Assembly (NCBI RefSeq): GCF_023517795.1
Contig: NZ_CP082928.1
Coordinates: forward strand, 1,178,001 to 1,242,000
Source: Pseudomonas fulva
GTDB taxonomy: Bacteria > Pseudomonadota > Gammaproteobacteria > Pseudomonadales > Pseudomonadaceae
Direction of reading: 5' to 3'
Length of the DNA: 64,000 bases
Part shown: positions 53,828-63,487 of the stretch, piece after piece
Position numbering within the stretch: position 1 is the first letter of the stretch
Layout: every line of letters begins with the position of its first letter
Notes under the pieces: model-generated
Seen by the model: the letters and a program-made list of their open reading frames with translations, nothing else
Databases searched by the model: none
Told to the model about the DNA's origin: nothing
Program-made: the position numbers and the translations under genes

Positions 53828-54745
53828 TTAACGGTGCCACGGCGCCTGCGCCAGCAACTCGGCACAGCGCGCCTGCACGAACTCGCGCAGCAGGTGCACC
53901 GGCTTGCTCAACTGCTCGCGGTGGGTGCAAATCAGGTTGAGTGGCGTCGGCTCGCCAAGCACCTCCGGCAGCAGCACCTGCAGGCGCCCGGCGCGCACGT
54001 CGCCGGCCACGTCCAGCCAGGACTTGTAGACCACGCCCGCGCCCGCCACCGCCCAGCGGCGCACCACATCGGCATCGTCACTGAGCCGATCACCGGCGAC
54101 CTGCAGGCCATGGGTGCGGTCGTCCTCGTGAAAGCGCCAGCGCTCGTAGGCGCGGCCGCCCAGCATGTAGATCAGGCAGTTGTGCTCGCGCAGGTCGCTG
54201 ATCTGCCGCGGCTCGCCATGGCGTTGCAGATAGGCCGGTGCGGCGCACAGCACCCGCCGGTTGCCCGCCGCCACCGGCAGCGCTACCAGGCTCGAGTCCT
54301 CCGGCTCGCCATAGCGCAGGGCGATGTCGACGGGCTCGCGAAACAGGTCGGTGACCCGGTCGCCGAGCAGCAGGCGCAGCTGCACCTGCGGGTGCGTTTG
54401 CATAAAGGTATCGAGCCAGGGCAGCAAGGTATTGCGGCCAAAATCCGACGGTACCGCGAGCTGCAGCGGCCCGCTGATCGCCGATTTGCTGCCCGCCAGT
54501 TGCTGACGCCCCGCGTCGAGACTCTGCAGCGCCTGCCGGGCATGCAGCAGAAAGGCCTCGCCCTCGGCAGTCAGGCGCAGGCTGCGGGTCGAACGGGCGA
54601 ACAGGCGCACCTGCAGCGCGAGCTCCAGGCGTTTCAGCGCCGCACTGGCCACCGCAGGCGAGATATCGAGTTGGCGAGCGGCCGCCGACAGGCTGCCAAC
54701 TTCGGCAGTACGCACGAACATCTGCAGATCATCCAGGCGCAACAC
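53828..54745 (-). CDS. LysR-family transcriptional regulator
   Basis: A 305-residue LysR-type regulator with the standard winged helix at residues 1-60 (LRLDDLQMFVRTAEVGSLSA, AARQLDISPAVASAALKRLE) and an effector domain from about residue 90 (GPLQLAVPSDFGRNTLLPWL). The neighbouring, divergent monooxygenase-zinc oxidoreductase pair is the natural target: a perfect inverted repeat (54755-54775) lies in the shared upstream region. It belongs to the subgroup that often regulates quinone or aldehyde reductases, an inference from context. Confidence 0.92.
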   Translation of the reverse strand: MLRLDDLQMFVRTAEVGSLSAAARQLDISPAVASAALKRLELALQVRLFARSTRSLRLTAEGEAFLLHARQALQSLDAGRQQLAGSKSAISGPLQLAVPSDFGRNTLLPWLDTFMQTHPQVQLRLLLGDRVTDLFREPVDIALRYGEPEDSSLVALPVAAGNRRVLCAAPAYLQRHGEPRQISDLREHNCLIYMLGGRAYERWRFHEDDRTHGLQVAGDRLSDDADVVRRWAVAGAGVVYKSWLDVAGDVRAGRLQVLLPEVLGEPTPLNLICTHREQLSKPVHLLREFVQARCAELLAQAPWHR

Positions 54746-54754
54746 GATGGCTCA

Positions 54755-54775
54755 CTTTCAAAAAAATATTGAAAG
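54755..54775. promoter_or_regulatory. LysR operator candidate (monooxygenase side)
   Basis: CTTTCAA-N7-TTGAAAG, a perfect inverted repeat, 9 bases upstream of the LysR ATG and 75 bases upstream of the monooxygenase gene. Size and AT-rich centre suit a LysR site. Confidence 0.6.
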
Positions 54776-54850
54776 AGACTCTACTTGCACGCTGTTTTTC
54801 TTGCCAAGCAAATAAACGAGCATGGTCCCACCTTTTCGCGGAGCCCCACC

Positions 54851-55138
54851 ATGACCCTGACACTGGTTGCCACCATCACCGCCCGAAGCGGCCAGGCCGA
54901 CCTCATCGAAGCCGGCCTGCGTCAGCTGGTCGGCGCCAGCCGCGCCGAAGCCGGCTGCCTGCAGTACGACCTGCACCGTCATCAGGACGATGCCCATGTA
55001 TTCGTGATGATCGAACAGTGGCAGGACAGCGCCGCCCTCGCCTTTCACCAGGCCACCGACCATTACCGCCACTTCAAGACCACCTGCGGCGACGCGCTGC
55101 AAGGTGTCGTCCTGCAACCCCTGAACCCTATCGCCTGA
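54851..55138 (+). CDS. Antibiotic biosynthesis monooxygenase-like protein
   Basis: A 95-residue ABM-fold protein (dimeric alpha-beta barrel). It begins MTLTLVATITARSGQADLIE and contains the family features EAGCLQYDLHRHQDD, FVMIEQWQDSAALAFHQATDHYRHF. Members act as cofactorless quinol monooxygenases (YgiN-like) or have no known activity. It is followed 15 bases later by a zinc-type oxidoreductase in the same direction, and the LysR gene is divergent, so a redox-related function is a reasonable inference. Confidence 0.88.
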   Translation: MTLTLVATITARSGQADLIEAGLRQLVGASRAEAGCLQYDLHRHQDDAHVFVMIEQWQDSAALAFHQATDHYRHFKTTCGDALQGVVLQPLNPIA

Positions 55139-55153
55139 TTGCGAGGAAACCCC

Positions 55154-56170
55154 ATGAAAGCCATCGCCTACCACCAGTCATTGCCCATCGATAATCCGCA
55201 AGCGCTGCAGGATCTGCAGCTCGACGCGCCCACACCCGGCCCGCGGGACCTGCTGGTGGAGGTGAAGGCCATCTCGGTGAACCCGGTGGACACCAAGATC
55301 CGCCGCAACGTGGCGCCGGAAGGCGGCCAGCCCAAGGTCCTGGGTTGGGATGCCACCGGCGTGGTCAAGGCGGTCGGCAGTGAGGTGACGCTGTTCAAGG
55401 TCGGTGACGAAGTCGCCTACGCCGGTGCCATCAACCGCGCCGGCGCCAATAGCGAGCTGCATGTGGTCGATGAGCGCATTGTCGGTCGCAAACCCACCAG
55501 CCTGCCGTTCGCCGAAGCCGCCGCCCTGCCACTGACCGCCATCACCGCCTGGGAGCTGCTGTTCGACCGCCTGCAGGTCGCCGACGGCACCGCCGACCAG
55601 GGCCAGAGCCTGCTGATCATCGGCGCGGCCGGTGGCGTGGGTTCGATCCTGGTGCAACTGGCCCGCCAGCTCACCGGGCTGACCGTGATCGGCACGGCCT
55701 CACGCCCGCAAACCGAGGCCTGGGTCCGCGAGCTCGGCGCCCACCACGTGATCGACCACAGCAAGCCGCTGAACGCGGAACTGGTGCGTATCGGCATCCC
55801 CCAGGTCACCCACGTGGCCAGCCTGACCCAGACCGACCAGCACTACGATGCCATCGTCGAAGCCCTGGCCCCGCAAGGCCGCCTGGCCCTGATCGATGAC
55901 CCGCTGCAGCCGCTGGACGTGATGAAGCTCAAGCGCAAGAGCATCTCCTTGCACTGGGAACTGATGTTCACCCGCTCGCTGTTCGAAACCGCCGACATGA
56001 TCGAGCAGCACCGCCTGCTCAACCGCGTGGCCGATCTGGTCGACGCCGGCACCCTGAAGACCACCCTGGGCGAGCACTTCGGCACCATCAACGCCGACAA
56101 CCTGCGCCGCGCCCATGCCCTATTGGAAAGTGGCAAGGCCAAGGGCAAGATCGTGCTGGAAGGGTTTTAA
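55154..56170 (+). CDS. Zinc-type alcohol dehydrogenase-like protein (ZADH/quinone reductase)
   Basis: A 338-residue member of the medium-chain dehydrogenase superfamily, the zinc-independent ZADH/QOR branch. It has the GroES-like N-terminus DLLVEVKAISVNPVDTKIR and the KVLGWDATGVVKAVGSEV region. The nucleotide-binding motif LIIGAAGGVGSILVQLARQL lies near residues 155-174, and ALPLTAITAWELLFDRL is family-typical. The zinc-ligand Cys set is absent. It probably reduces quinones or alpha,beta-unsaturated carbonyls with NADPH. It is second in a two-gene unit under the divergent LysR gene. Confidence 0.9.
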   Translation: MKAIAYHQSLPIDNPQALQDLQLDAPTPGPRDLLVEVKAISVNPVDTKIRRNVAPEGGQPKVLGWDATGVVKAVGSEVTLFKVGDEVAYAGAINRAGANSELHVVDERIVGRKPTSLPFAEAAALPLTAITAWELLFDRLQVADGTADQGQSLLIIGAAGGVGSILVQLARQLTGLTVIGTASRPQTEAWVRELGAHHVIDHSKPLNAELVRIGIPQVTHVASLTQTDQHYDAIVEALAPQGRLALIDDPLQPLDVMKLKRKSISLHWELMFTRSLFETADMIEQHRLLNRVADLVDAGTLKTTLGEHFGTINADNLRRAHALLESGKAKGKIVLEGF

Positions 56171-56197
56171 ACAGCCTTCGTCGATAAAAACGATCCG

Positions 56198-56261
56198 GTG
56201 GGAGCGAGCCATGCGCGCGACTGCTCATCGCGGGCCTGGACTACGCGCCCCCCGCTCCCAC
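56198..56261. repeat. Pseudomonas REP element
   Basis: GTGGGAGCGAGCCATGCGCG at the left and CCCCCGCTCCCAC at the right form the outer stem, with a CATCGCGGGCCTGG core. It is related to the copy at 48605-48660 and lies between the oxidoreductase and the phuW-like gene. Confidence 0.78.
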
Positions 56262-56302
56262 GAGGAACCCAGGCTGCTCTCGCTTAAGGTTCGGACGCCG
56301 CC

Positions 56303-57187
56303 CTAGCGAAACTGCGCGCAATGATCCTCAGGTGGCAGCGCGGCGGTGTACCACACATAGTCCGCCTGCTCGGCCGTCACCGCTTTGCCGACCTCGGAGA
56401 GAATCAGCACCTGGGCGCCAGCCGGCTCACCCAGGTCGCTCAGGTGCAGCGGCACACCCAGATCGCGGCGCACGTGAAAGGCGCCAGCGAACAACATCGC
56501 CGGCTGCGGCGCTCTCGACAGTTGCTCGGCCATGCGCCGATCCCGATGCTGCTGCACCGCCAGCATTGCCGGTAGCTGGCTGATCGGCAGCTTGTCGCAG
56601 TGGGACTCGCGAATCTGCGCCAACAGCGGCTCCTGCACGGCCGCCGCGGTCGAGGCCTTGCCCTGCAGCATCGGCTGCTGACGGTAGATGGCCATGATCT
56701 CGGCGCGGTCCAGGTTCGCTGCACGCAGGGAGTAATCCTGAGCCAGAGCGTGGTGCACAAGGGGGCCATAGAGCGCCCATGGCCATCCGTTACTCCATTC
56801 CAGCGCCTTGGGCAGATCGGCGATCTGCAGGCCTTCGCGCAACTGCTGCTTCACGTCGTCGACCTGGGGCTGCTGGCTGGCTGCGAGCATTTCCAGCAAC
56901 AGGCTGCCTTGAGGCCGCCGCGCCTCCAGGGCACGCAGCAGCCAGAGCTGCAGGGCGTGGTGATCGGGGTTGTCATGCTGCTCGCCAACCAGCACCCGCG
57001 GCGCCCCGGCCAGCCGTGCGACAAGCTGCTCGGGTGTCAGGTGCGCGCCGCTGCGCAGGTCGAGGATCTGCCCCAGGTCGGCATGCCCACGCCCCTGCGG
57101 GCTTTGCCACGCGGGCACGGGCGCCAGGACAGCCCGGCTCTGGCAGGCGGTGAGCAACAACAGCAGGGACAACAGCAGCGTACGCAT
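56303..57187 (-). CDS. phuW: ChaN-family heme-binding-type lipoprotein (PhuW)
   Basis: A 294-residue protein of the ChaN family, whose members bind heme or act as iron-regulated lipoproteins. The signal peptide MRTLLLSLLLLLTAC ends in a lipobox with Cys15. The conserved segments are APRVLVGEQHDNPDHHALQLWLL near residues 63-85 and LFAGAFHVRRDLGVPLHL near residue 232, with the His residues expected for ligand binding. It is the last gene of the phuSTUVW unit, 10 bases after phuV. In P. aeruginosa the equivalent gene is phuW. Its role in heme handling is inferred. Confidence 0.85.
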   Translation of the reverse strand: MRTLLLSLLLLLTACQSRAVLAPVPAWQSPQGRGHADLGQILDLRSGAHLTPEQLVARLAGAPRVLVGEQHDNPDHHALQLWLLRALEARRPQGSLLLEMLAASQQPQVDDVKQQLREGLQIADLPKALEWSNGWPWALYGPLVHHALAQDYSLRAANLDRAEIMAIYRQQPMLQGKASTAAAVQEPLLAQIRESHCDKLPISQLPAMLAVQQHRDRRMAEQLSRAPQPAMLFAGAFHVRRDLGVPLHLSDLGEPAGAQVLILSEVGKAVTAEQADYVWYTAALPPEDHCAQFR

Positions 57188-57197
57188 GGGGTTTCCT

Positions 57198-57965
57198 TCA
57201 GCGGGCGACGATCAGCGGATGCCCACGCTCGGGGTGCTGCTGTACCAGCACCTCAAGACCGAACACCGCCTGCAGCGGTTCGGCACGCAGCACCTCGGCA
57301 GGCAGGCCGACGGCGTGGGCGCGGCCCTCGTCGAGCAACAGCAGGCGGTCGCAGTAGCGCGCCGCCAGATTCAGGTCATGGAGAATGACCATCACCGCGG
57401 CGCCCTGTTCGGCGAAGCGGCGCACGGCCTGCAGGGTGGTGTGCTGGTGCAGCGGGTCGAGCATGGAAGTGGGCTCGTCGAGCAACAGCGTCCGTTCGGC
57501 TCCGCCCGACCACAACTGCGCCAGCACCCGCGCCAGGTGCGCGCGCTGGCGCTCGCCACCGGACAGCTCCAGGTAGCTGCGCTCGGCCAGGTGTTCGGCA
57601 TCGGCGGCCTGCAGCGCCTCGCGGACGATCTGCGCATCACGCTCGCGGCCGGTGTCGTGGGGCATGCGGCCCATCATCACCACATCGCCGACGGCAAAGC
57701 CGAAGCTCAGCGATGAACTCTGCGGCAACACCGCCAGCCGCCGCGCACGCGCCGTGCCCGGCAAGCCCGACAACGGGCGACCGTCCAGGGTGACCTCGCC
57801 CGTAGCCGGGCTCAGTTCGCCGCACAGGGCGCCAAGCAGGGTGCTCTTGCCGGCGCCATTGGGACCGAGCACGCCGAGCACTTCGCCAGGCTGCAGGTCG
57901 AGATCGATATCGACCAGCACCCTTTTGTCGCCACGCAGGATCGACAGCTTGCGCGCAGATAGCAT
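57198..57965 (-). CDS. phuV: Heme ABC transporter ATP-binding protein
   Basis: ATPase of the inner-membrane heme importer. The 255-residue protein has Walker [13 protein letters not shown] near residues 33-44, the signature [18 protein letters not shown] near residue 140, Walker [18 protein letters not shown], and the H-loop His in [14 protein letters not shown]. It belongs to the FecE/BtuD/HmuV-type group. Its ATG overlaps the phuU stop by one base (TGATG), so the two are coupled. HmuV is an equivalent name. Confidence 0.95.
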   Translation of the reverse strand: MLSARKLSILRGDKRVLVDIDLDLQPGEVLGVLGPNGAGKSTLLGALCGELSPATGEVTLDGRPLSGLPGTARARRLAVLPQSSSLSFGFAVGDVVMMGRMPHDTGRERDAQIVREALQAADAEHLAERSYLELSGGERQRAHLARVLAQLWSGGAERTLLLDEPTSMLDPLHQHTTLQAVRRFAEQGAAVMVILHDLNLAARYCDRLLLLDEGRAHAVGLPAEVLRAEPLQAVFGLEVLVQQHPERGHPLIVAR

Positions 57966-59002
57966 CAGGTGCGCCCCCGCAGCAGCAGGTAGAGAAAGAA
58001 CGGTGCGCCGATCAAGGCGGTGACGATGCCGATGGGCAGCTCGGCCGGTGACAGAATCAGCCGGGCGAACAGGTCGGCCAACAGCAACAGGCTGGCGCCG
58101 GCCAGCGCCGACGCCGGCAGCAACACGCGGTGGTCGGGTCCGACCAGCAGACGCACCAGATGGGGCACGACCAGGCCGATAAAGCCGATCATCCCGGCGG
58201 CTGCAACGGCGGCGCCGACGCCCAGTGCAGTGCAGAACACCAGCTCGCGCTTGAGGCGCTCGACAGCCACGCCCAGGTGGCGTGCCTCGGATTCACCGAG
58301 CAGCAATGCATTCAACGCCTGGGCGCGGCGCGGCAGCCACAGCGCCACGCCGAGCGTCACCAGCAGCAACGGCCATAGCCGTGCATAGCTGGCGCCATTG
58401 AGGCTGCCGAGGTTCCAGAAGGTCAGGGTGCGCAGGGTGGCATCGTCGGCCAGGTAGGTGAACAGGCCGATGCAGGCGAACGCCAACGCGTTGAGGGCGA
58501 TGCCGGCGAGCAGCATGGTGGTCACGCTGGTCTGCCCGTTGCGACGCCCCAGGCGATAGACCAGCGCGGTGACCACCAGGCCGCCGAGAAAGGCGCACAG
58601 CGACAGCAGATAAGGCGCGAACAGCTCCGGCAGCCCGCCCAGGGCCGCCCCGCCGACGATGGCGACCGCCGCGCCAAGCGCCGCGCCACTGGACACGCCG
58701 ATCAGCCCGGGGTCGGCCAGCGGGTTGCGAAACAGCCCCTGCATCGCCACGCCGCACAGGGCCAGCACCGCGCCGACGGCAAGGCCCAGCAGGGTGCGCG
58801 GCATACGAATCTGCCCGAGGATCAGCTCCGCCTGCTGCAGCCCATCGGCCGGCAACGGCACACCCGCCAGGCGCAGGGCGGCTCGCAAGGTGTCGCCCAG
58901 CGGCAGGCTGACGGGGCCGAGCGCCAGCGACAGCCACAAGGCGAGCGCCAGCAGCAGGCCCAGTGCGATAAACAGTGAGCGCGGGCTGATGACGGCCTTC
59001 AT
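57965..59002 (-). CDS. phuU: Heme ABC transporter permease
   Basis: Inner-membrane permease of the FecCD family, moving heme from PhuT into the cytoplasm. The 345-residue protein has about ten hydrophobic segments with the typical [38 protein letters not shown] near residues 72-110, [15 protein letters not shown] and [23 protein letters not shown] (the ATPase-coupling loop) near residue 270. It overlaps phuT by four bases (ATGA) and phuV by one base. Confidence 0.96.
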   Translation of the reverse strand: MKAVISPRSLFIALGLLLALALWLSLALGPVSLPLGDTLRAALRLAGVPLPADGLQQAELILGQIRMPRTLLGLAVGAVLALCGVAMQGLFRNPLADPGLIGVSSGAALGAAVAIVGGAALGGLPELFAPYLLSLCAFLGGLVVTALVYRLGRRNGQTSVTTMLLAGIALNALAFACIGLFTYLADDATLRTLTFWNLGSLNGASYARLWPLLLVTLGVALWLPRRAQALNALLLGESEARHLGVAVERLKRELVFCTALGVGAAVAAAGMIGFIGLVVPHLVRLLVGPDHRVLLPASALAGASLLLLADLFARLILSPAELPIGIVTALIGAPFFLYLLLRGRT

Positions 59003-59886
59003 GGTGTAGCGGGTTCGAGCGGCGTGCGGCCCGGGTAGAAGGCGGCGGAAAGCTCGGCAAGCCCAGCCGGAATACGCGGGCCGAGGCCGCCGACCAGCAA
59101 GGTCGGATCGATGGCCACCAGGCGCCCTTCCTTACCGGCCCTGGTCGAGGCCAGAGCCGGGTTCTGCTTGAGCAACGCCTGCCTGGCCTCATCACCGCCG
59201 AGGCGGCGGTCGGCGAAGATCACCACCTCGGGATCCAGCGCCAGCAGCGCCTCGGTGGACAACGCCTTGTAGCCCTCGTGAGTGGTCAGGTTCCGGCCAC
59301 CCGCCCGCTCGATCAGCCAGGCGGCGGCAGTGTCCTTGCCGCCCGCCATGGGACTGCTGCCGGCATGGCCGAGCAACAGCAGAACGGTCGGCGCCCGGGT
59401 TTCGGCCTGGGCCCGCGCCACCCAGTCGGCCTGCTCCTTCAGGCGGGCCTGATAGGCCGCGAACACGCGCTCGGCACGCGCCTCGTCGCCGAGCAATGCA
59501 CCGATGCGCTTGAGGTTGCCGTGCAGCACCTGCAAATCGGCATCGGCCGGCAGCGCCTCGACCTTCACCCCAGCCGCCGCGAGTTGGGCCAGCACCGGCG
59601 GCGGGCCCATCTCCTCGGTGCCGAGCAGCACCTCGGGGCGCAGGGCCAGAATGCCTTCGGCGGCCAACTGGCGCTGGTAACCGATGCTGGGCAGTTTCTG
59701 CAGCGAGGCCGGATGCTGGCTGGTGGTGTCGACGCCGACCAGCTTGCCTTCACCGCCGAGTTCGACCACCCATTCGCTCAACGAGCCCCCGGCGCTGACC
59801 CAGCGTTGCGGCAGGTTGTCGGCGCTCGCCGCCAGCGGCGACAGCAGGCTGGCGAACAGGGCGAATGCAGCGAGGGGGCGGGTCAT
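58999..59886 (-). CDS. phuT: Heme-binding periplasmic protein
   Basis: Periplasmic heme carrier that passes heme from the receptor to PhuUV. The 295-residue precursor has a signal peptide (AAFALFASLLSPLAASA) and a helical-backbone binding-protein fold. The likely axial heme ligand is Tyr70 in LPSIGYQRQLAAEG, matching the ligand tyrosine known from P. aeruginosa PhuT. GHAGSSPMAGGKDTAAAWLIERAGGRN is family-typical. It lies 73 bases after phuS; the gap has a short hairpin (CTGCCCG/CGGGCAG). phuU overlaps its end. Confidence 0.94.
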   Translation of the reverse strand: MTRPLAAFALFASLLSPLAASADNLPQRWVSAGGSLSEWVVELGGEGKLVGVDTTSQHPASLQKLPSIGYQRQLAAEGILALRPEVLLGTEEMGPPPVLAQLAAAGVKVEALPADADLQVLHGNLKRIGALLGDEARAERVFAAYQARLKEQADWVARAQAETRAPTVLLLLGHAGSSPMAGGKDTAAAWLIERAGGRNLTTHEGYKALSTEALLALDPEVVIFADRRLGGDEARQALLKQNPALASTRAGKEGRLVAIDPTLLVGGLGPRIPAGLAELSAAFYPGRTPLEPATP

Positions 59887-59959
59887 GGAGCAACTCCAAA
59901 AGCAAGGTTCATATCAGGCTGCCCGAAATGCGCGAGCGGCCAGGGCGGGCAGTGTAGCG

Positions 59960-61021
59960 TCAGGCTGGCAGGGCCGGGGTCTGCTCGGCCAGGCGCCGCC
60001 AGTCATCACGCTCGGGCACGCCGGGCTTGCGCGCACCGAACAGCTGCAGGATCAGCTCACCCTTGGCGTCGAACGCTTCCCAGCTGGTGATCACCCCATC
60101 GGTGCTCGGCTTGCGCACCCGCCACAGGGTGTGAACGTCATTGGCCTTGAGGTGCAGGTTGAACTGCGGGTCCAGCACGTTGAACCAGGTGTCCATCCAC
60201 TTCAGGTTGCTGACCGGCCCGGTGTGGATCTGGATGCAGTGGCGGTTGCCAACGAACACCATGATTGGCACCTCGGCCGCCGCGGCGCGCTCGAACAATC
60301 CCGGCAAGGCGTCGGGCGCCAGCGGCTCGGCCCACTCGCGCCCGGCCAGGCGCAGTGCCTGGGTGCGGGTTGCGCCATGGTTTTTCAGCAGGGCGAAGAA
60401 ATGATGGGTGTCCTTCAGCGCGGCCCAGCCGGCACGCAGCGACTCGCCGTCGATGGCGTCGTCCGGTTTGGCGGCTGCGGCCTCCGGCATGGGCTTGAGG
60501 GCCAGCTCGGCGCTTTGCTGCGCATCGCGAAAACGCGCGACCAGCGGCTCCCAGGCGGCCTGCTCGCTGTGGTCGGTGAGGTAGACCTTGTGCACCGCGG
60601 CGCCCTGGTGATCGAACACCTGGACGCTGCGCAGCACGCCACGCGGCGTCTGCTCGGCCACGGCGAACGCGCTGGCCCAGCCGCCGAGGAACAGCCGCAG
60701 GTCGATATCCGCCGACACCACCAGGCCCATCTGGCCATTACCGGCAATCGTCACCTCGCGGTAGACGCCCTTGCGCTCGTGCACGCAGGACTCGTTGCGG
60801 GTCAGCGCCATCACCGTGCCCAGCTCGCCGAGCGCCGGCAGCAGAGCCGCCCAGTCAGCGCGCAGGCGCACTGCATCCACAGCCAGGCGACTGGCCGTCA
60901 GCACGCCCTCGCTGACGCCCAACTGTGCCGCAGCATCCCGGGCCCGCAGGTGCGGCTGCTCGGCACGCAGGTTCTGCCAGGCGGCATACAGGCCTTTGCC
61001 AGCGACGGATAGATCACTCAT
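59960..61021 (-). CDS. phuS: Cytoplasmic heme-trafficking protein
   Basis: Cytoplasmic heme chaperone of the HemS/ChuX family that hands heme to heme oxygenase. The 353-residue protein has the duplicated HemS fold, with the repeat cores VYREVTIAGNGQMGLVV and VPIMVFVGNRHCIQIHTGPV. The His206-His207 pair in LKDTHHFFALLKNHG is placed where P. aeruginosa PhuS has its heme ligand. The start at 61019-61021 (MSDLSVAGKGLYAAW) is the family N-terminus. It is divergent from phuR, with a candidate Fur box between, and heads the phuSTUVW operon. Confidence 0.94.
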   Translation of the reverse strand: MSDLSVAGKGLYAAWQNLRAEQPHLRARDAAAQLGVSEGVLTASRLAVDAVRLRADWAALLPALGELGTVMALTRNESCVHERKGVYREVTIAGNGQMGLVVSADIDLRLFLGGWASAFAVAEQTPRGVLRSVQVFDHQGAAVHKVYLTDHSEQAAWEPLVARFRDAQQSAELALKPMPEAAAAKPDDAIDGESLRAGWAALKDTHHFFALLKNHGATRTQALRLAGREWAEPLAPDALPGLFERAAAAEVPIMVFVGNRHCIQIHTGPVSNLKWMDTWFNVLDPQFNLHLKANDVHTLWRVRKPSTDGVITSWEAFDAKGELILQLFGARKPGVPERDDWRRLAEQTPALPA

Positions 61022-61144
61022 CACACCAACTCCTTGTGGGCCCATCGACAAGCGGGGCGCCGTGAATTGAAAAGGGTAAACGCCTTGCACGGGGAGCGAT
61101 ACCGCTAACAGTCGGCGAATCCTAATCGACAAATAATCTCTTTT

Positions 61145-61163
61145 ACAAATAAGAATCATTAAT
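61145..61163. promoter_or_regulatory. Candidate Fur box of the phu locus
   Basis: ACAAATAAGAATCATTAAT matches the 19-base Fur consensus GATAATGATAATCATTATC in 12 positions, including a perfect AATCATTA core. It lies 52 bases upstream of phuR and 124 upstream of phuS, in an AT-rich patch (61128-61170) of otherwise GC-rich DNA. Fur is encoded in this window (16855-17262). Confidence 0.6.
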
Positions 61164-61214
61164 ATCTAATCCGCAACCACGCCAATCCCGCTTCGGCATG
61201 ACAAGGAGAATCGC

Positions 61215-63419
61215 ATGTCGCCCCGCCCACCCTTCCCGCTTCGCTCCTGCCTGACCCTGTTGCTGCTTGGCCCGGCATTCGCCAGCGCACAAACGTTGCA
61301 GCTGGAAAGAACCACGATCAGCGCGACCCGCATCGAACAGCCTACCGACAGCGTGCCCGCTACCGTGACGGTACTGACCGAGCAGGATATCGACCGCAAG
61401 ACCGTGAAGAACATCAGGGATCTGGTGCGCTACGAGCCTGGCGTGTCGGTCAGTGGCACGGGTAGCCGCTTCGGGCTGGCGGGTTTCACCATTCGCGGCA
61501 TCGGCGGTAATCGCATTCTCACCCAGATGGACGGCGTGCCGATGCCGGACGCCTTCGCCTTCGGGCCTTTCCTCGACGCGCGGCGCAACTATGTCGACCC
61601 GGATACCCTCAAGCGCGTGGAGATCATCCGTGGCCCGGCCAGTTCGCTGTACGGCAGCGATGCGATTGGCGGCGCGGTCAGCTTCATGACCAAGGATGCC
61701 GCCGACTATCTGCAGGCCGGCGACGACAGCTACGCCCGCCTGAAGACCGGCTATGACGGTGCCGACGACAGCTGGTCGCGCAGCGCCACGCTTGCCGCGC
61801 GCCTGGGCCAGGTCGACGGCCTGCTGCATCTGGGGCGCCGTGATGGCCAGGCGCTGGATACCTTTGGCGGCCGCAGCGGCATCGGTGCACAGCGAGAAGA
61901 AGCCAACCATCAGAACTACAACGCCAACAACCTGCTCGCCAAGATCGGCTGGGATTACCTCGACGATGATCGGCTGCAACTGACCTACGAGCGCTACGAG
62001 GACGCCGCCGATACCCGCGTGCTCAGCGAATACAGCAGCACGGCAACCGTTCGTACCTCCGATGCGACCGACAACACCGACCGCCAGCGTCTCAGCCTGC
62101 AGCACCACTTCGCCCTGGATACGGCCATCAGTGACAGCGCCGAATGGCAATTGAGTTATCAGCAAAGCCAGATTCGCCAGCGTACTTTCCAGCAGCGGTT
62201 CAGCGGAGGCAGCCTGCGTGAGCGCAGCCGCGACTCGACGTACCAGGAGGACCTGTGGGCGTTCAACGCCAAGCTCGACAAGGCGTTCGAAACCGGCCCG
62301 GCCAGCCACCACTTGATCTATGGCGTCGACGTCAAGCGCCTGGAAAGCAGCGACCTGCGCAAAGGCCGCGAAGTGTTCGCCGGCAGCGGCCTGCCCGTAC
62401 CGGTCATCCCGGGCGATGAAAGCTTTCCGCTCAGCGACTTCCCGGACCCGACCTCGACCGAATACGCGTTCTTCGTGCAGGACAGCATCGACATCGGCCG
62501 CTGGACGCTGCTGCCCGGCCTGCGCTACGACCACTACGAGATGAAGCCAGAGGTCACGCGGCACTATCTGAACAGCCAGCCGATCAACCGCAACCCGGTC
62601 GATTACCGCGACGAGGCGCTATCGCCGAAACTCGGCATCACCTACCGGATCGACGACGCCCATAGCCTGTATGGCCAATATGCCGCGGGCTTCCGGGCGC
62701 CGAACCCGGTGGATATCTTCGGCGAGTTCATCAACTTCGCGCGCAACTACCAGACCATCGCCAACCCCGGCCTCAAGCCCGAGACTAGCGACAGTTATGA
62801 AGTCGGCCTGCGCGGCGGGTACGAAACCGGCACCTTTGGTATCGCTCTGTTCTACAATCGCTATGACGACTTCATCGAGCAGGTGACCCTGGCGAACGAC
62901 CCCACCGGTGCCGGGCGCATGACCTTCCAGTACCAGAACCTCGATCGGGTCACCATACGCGGCGCGGAAGCCCGCGGTGAACTGCTGCTGGACGGCTTTG
63001 GCCTGCCGGCCGGCAGCCATTTGCGCAGCGCCATCGCCTACGCCCGCGGCAAGGATGAAGCGAGCGGGCAACCGATCAACAGCATCGACCCGCTAAAGGC
63101 CGTACTGGGCCTTGGCTACGATGCGCCGAGCGGACAGTTTGGCGGCGAGCTGACCTGGACCCTGGCAGCCGCCAAGCGCCGCGTCGATCAAACGCAGATC
63201 GCCAACCAGTTCGAACCCTCGGGCTACGGCACGCTGGATCTCAGTGCGTACTGGAATATCGGCTCCGGCGTCTCGGTCAACGCCGGCCTGTTCAACCTGA
63301 CGGACAAGCAGTACTGGCAGTGGGGCGACGTGCGCAGCCTCAGCGAGAACAGCCCGAGTCTTGGTCGCTACGCCCAGCCGGGTCGCCACGCGGCCTTCAA
63401 TGTGGTCTGGGAAATCTGA
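61215..63419 (+). CDS. phuR: TonB-dependent heme/hemoglobin receptor
   Basis: Outer-membrane receptor for heme uptake. The 734-residue precursor has a signal peptide (SCLTLLLLGPAFASA), the plug domain with TTISATRIEQPTDSVPATVTV and VRYEPGVSVSGTGSRFGLAGF and RGPASSLYGSDAIGGAVSF, and a 22-strand barrel. The heme-receptor motif GFRAPNPVDIFGEF (FRAP and NPVD-like) lies near residue 493, with nearby His residues as possible heme ligands. The final residue is Ile (VVWEI), not the aromatic usual at the barrel end. It is divergent from phuSTUVW. Confidence 0.95.
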   Translation: MSPRPPFPLRSCLTLLLLGPAFASAQTLQLERTTISATRIEQPTDSVPATVTVLTEQDIDRKTVKNIRDLVRYEPGVSVSGTGSRFGLAGFTIRGIGGNRILTQMDGVPMPDAFAFGPFLDARRNYVDPDTLKRVEIIRGPASSLYGSDAIGGAVSFMTKDAADYLQAGDDSYARLKTGYDGADDSWSRSATLAARLGQVDGLLHLGRRDGQALDTFGGRSGIGAQREEANHQNYNANNLLAKIGWDYLDDDRLQLTYERYEDAADTRVLSEYSSTATVRTSDATDNTDRQRLSLQHHFALDTAISDSAEWQLSYQQSQIRQRTFQQRFSGGSLRERSRDSTYQEDLWAFNAKLDKAFETGPASHHLIYGVDVKRLESSDLRKGREVFAGSGLPVPVIPGDESFPLSDFPDPTSTEYAFFVQDSIDIGRWTLLPGLRYDHYEMKPEVTRHYLNSQPINRNPVDYRDEALSPKLGITYRIDDAHSLYGQYAAGFRAPNPVDIFGEFINFARNYQTIANPGLKPETSDSYEVGLRGGYETGTFGIALFYNRYDDFIEQVTLANDPTGAGRMTFQYQNLDRVTIRGAEARGELLLDGFGLPAGSHLRSAIAYARGKDEASGQPINSIDPLKAVLGLGYDAPSGQFGGELTWTLAAAKRRVDQTQIANQFEPSGYGTLDLSAYWNIGSGVSVNAGLFNLTDKQYWQWGDVRSLSENSPSLGRYAQPGRHAAFNVVWEI

Positions 63420-63487
63420 ACGGCCGCCCGCCCCTTCCATCACCAGGCCGATGGGGGATAATCCCCCGCTCAGGCCTGGAGACTCCG

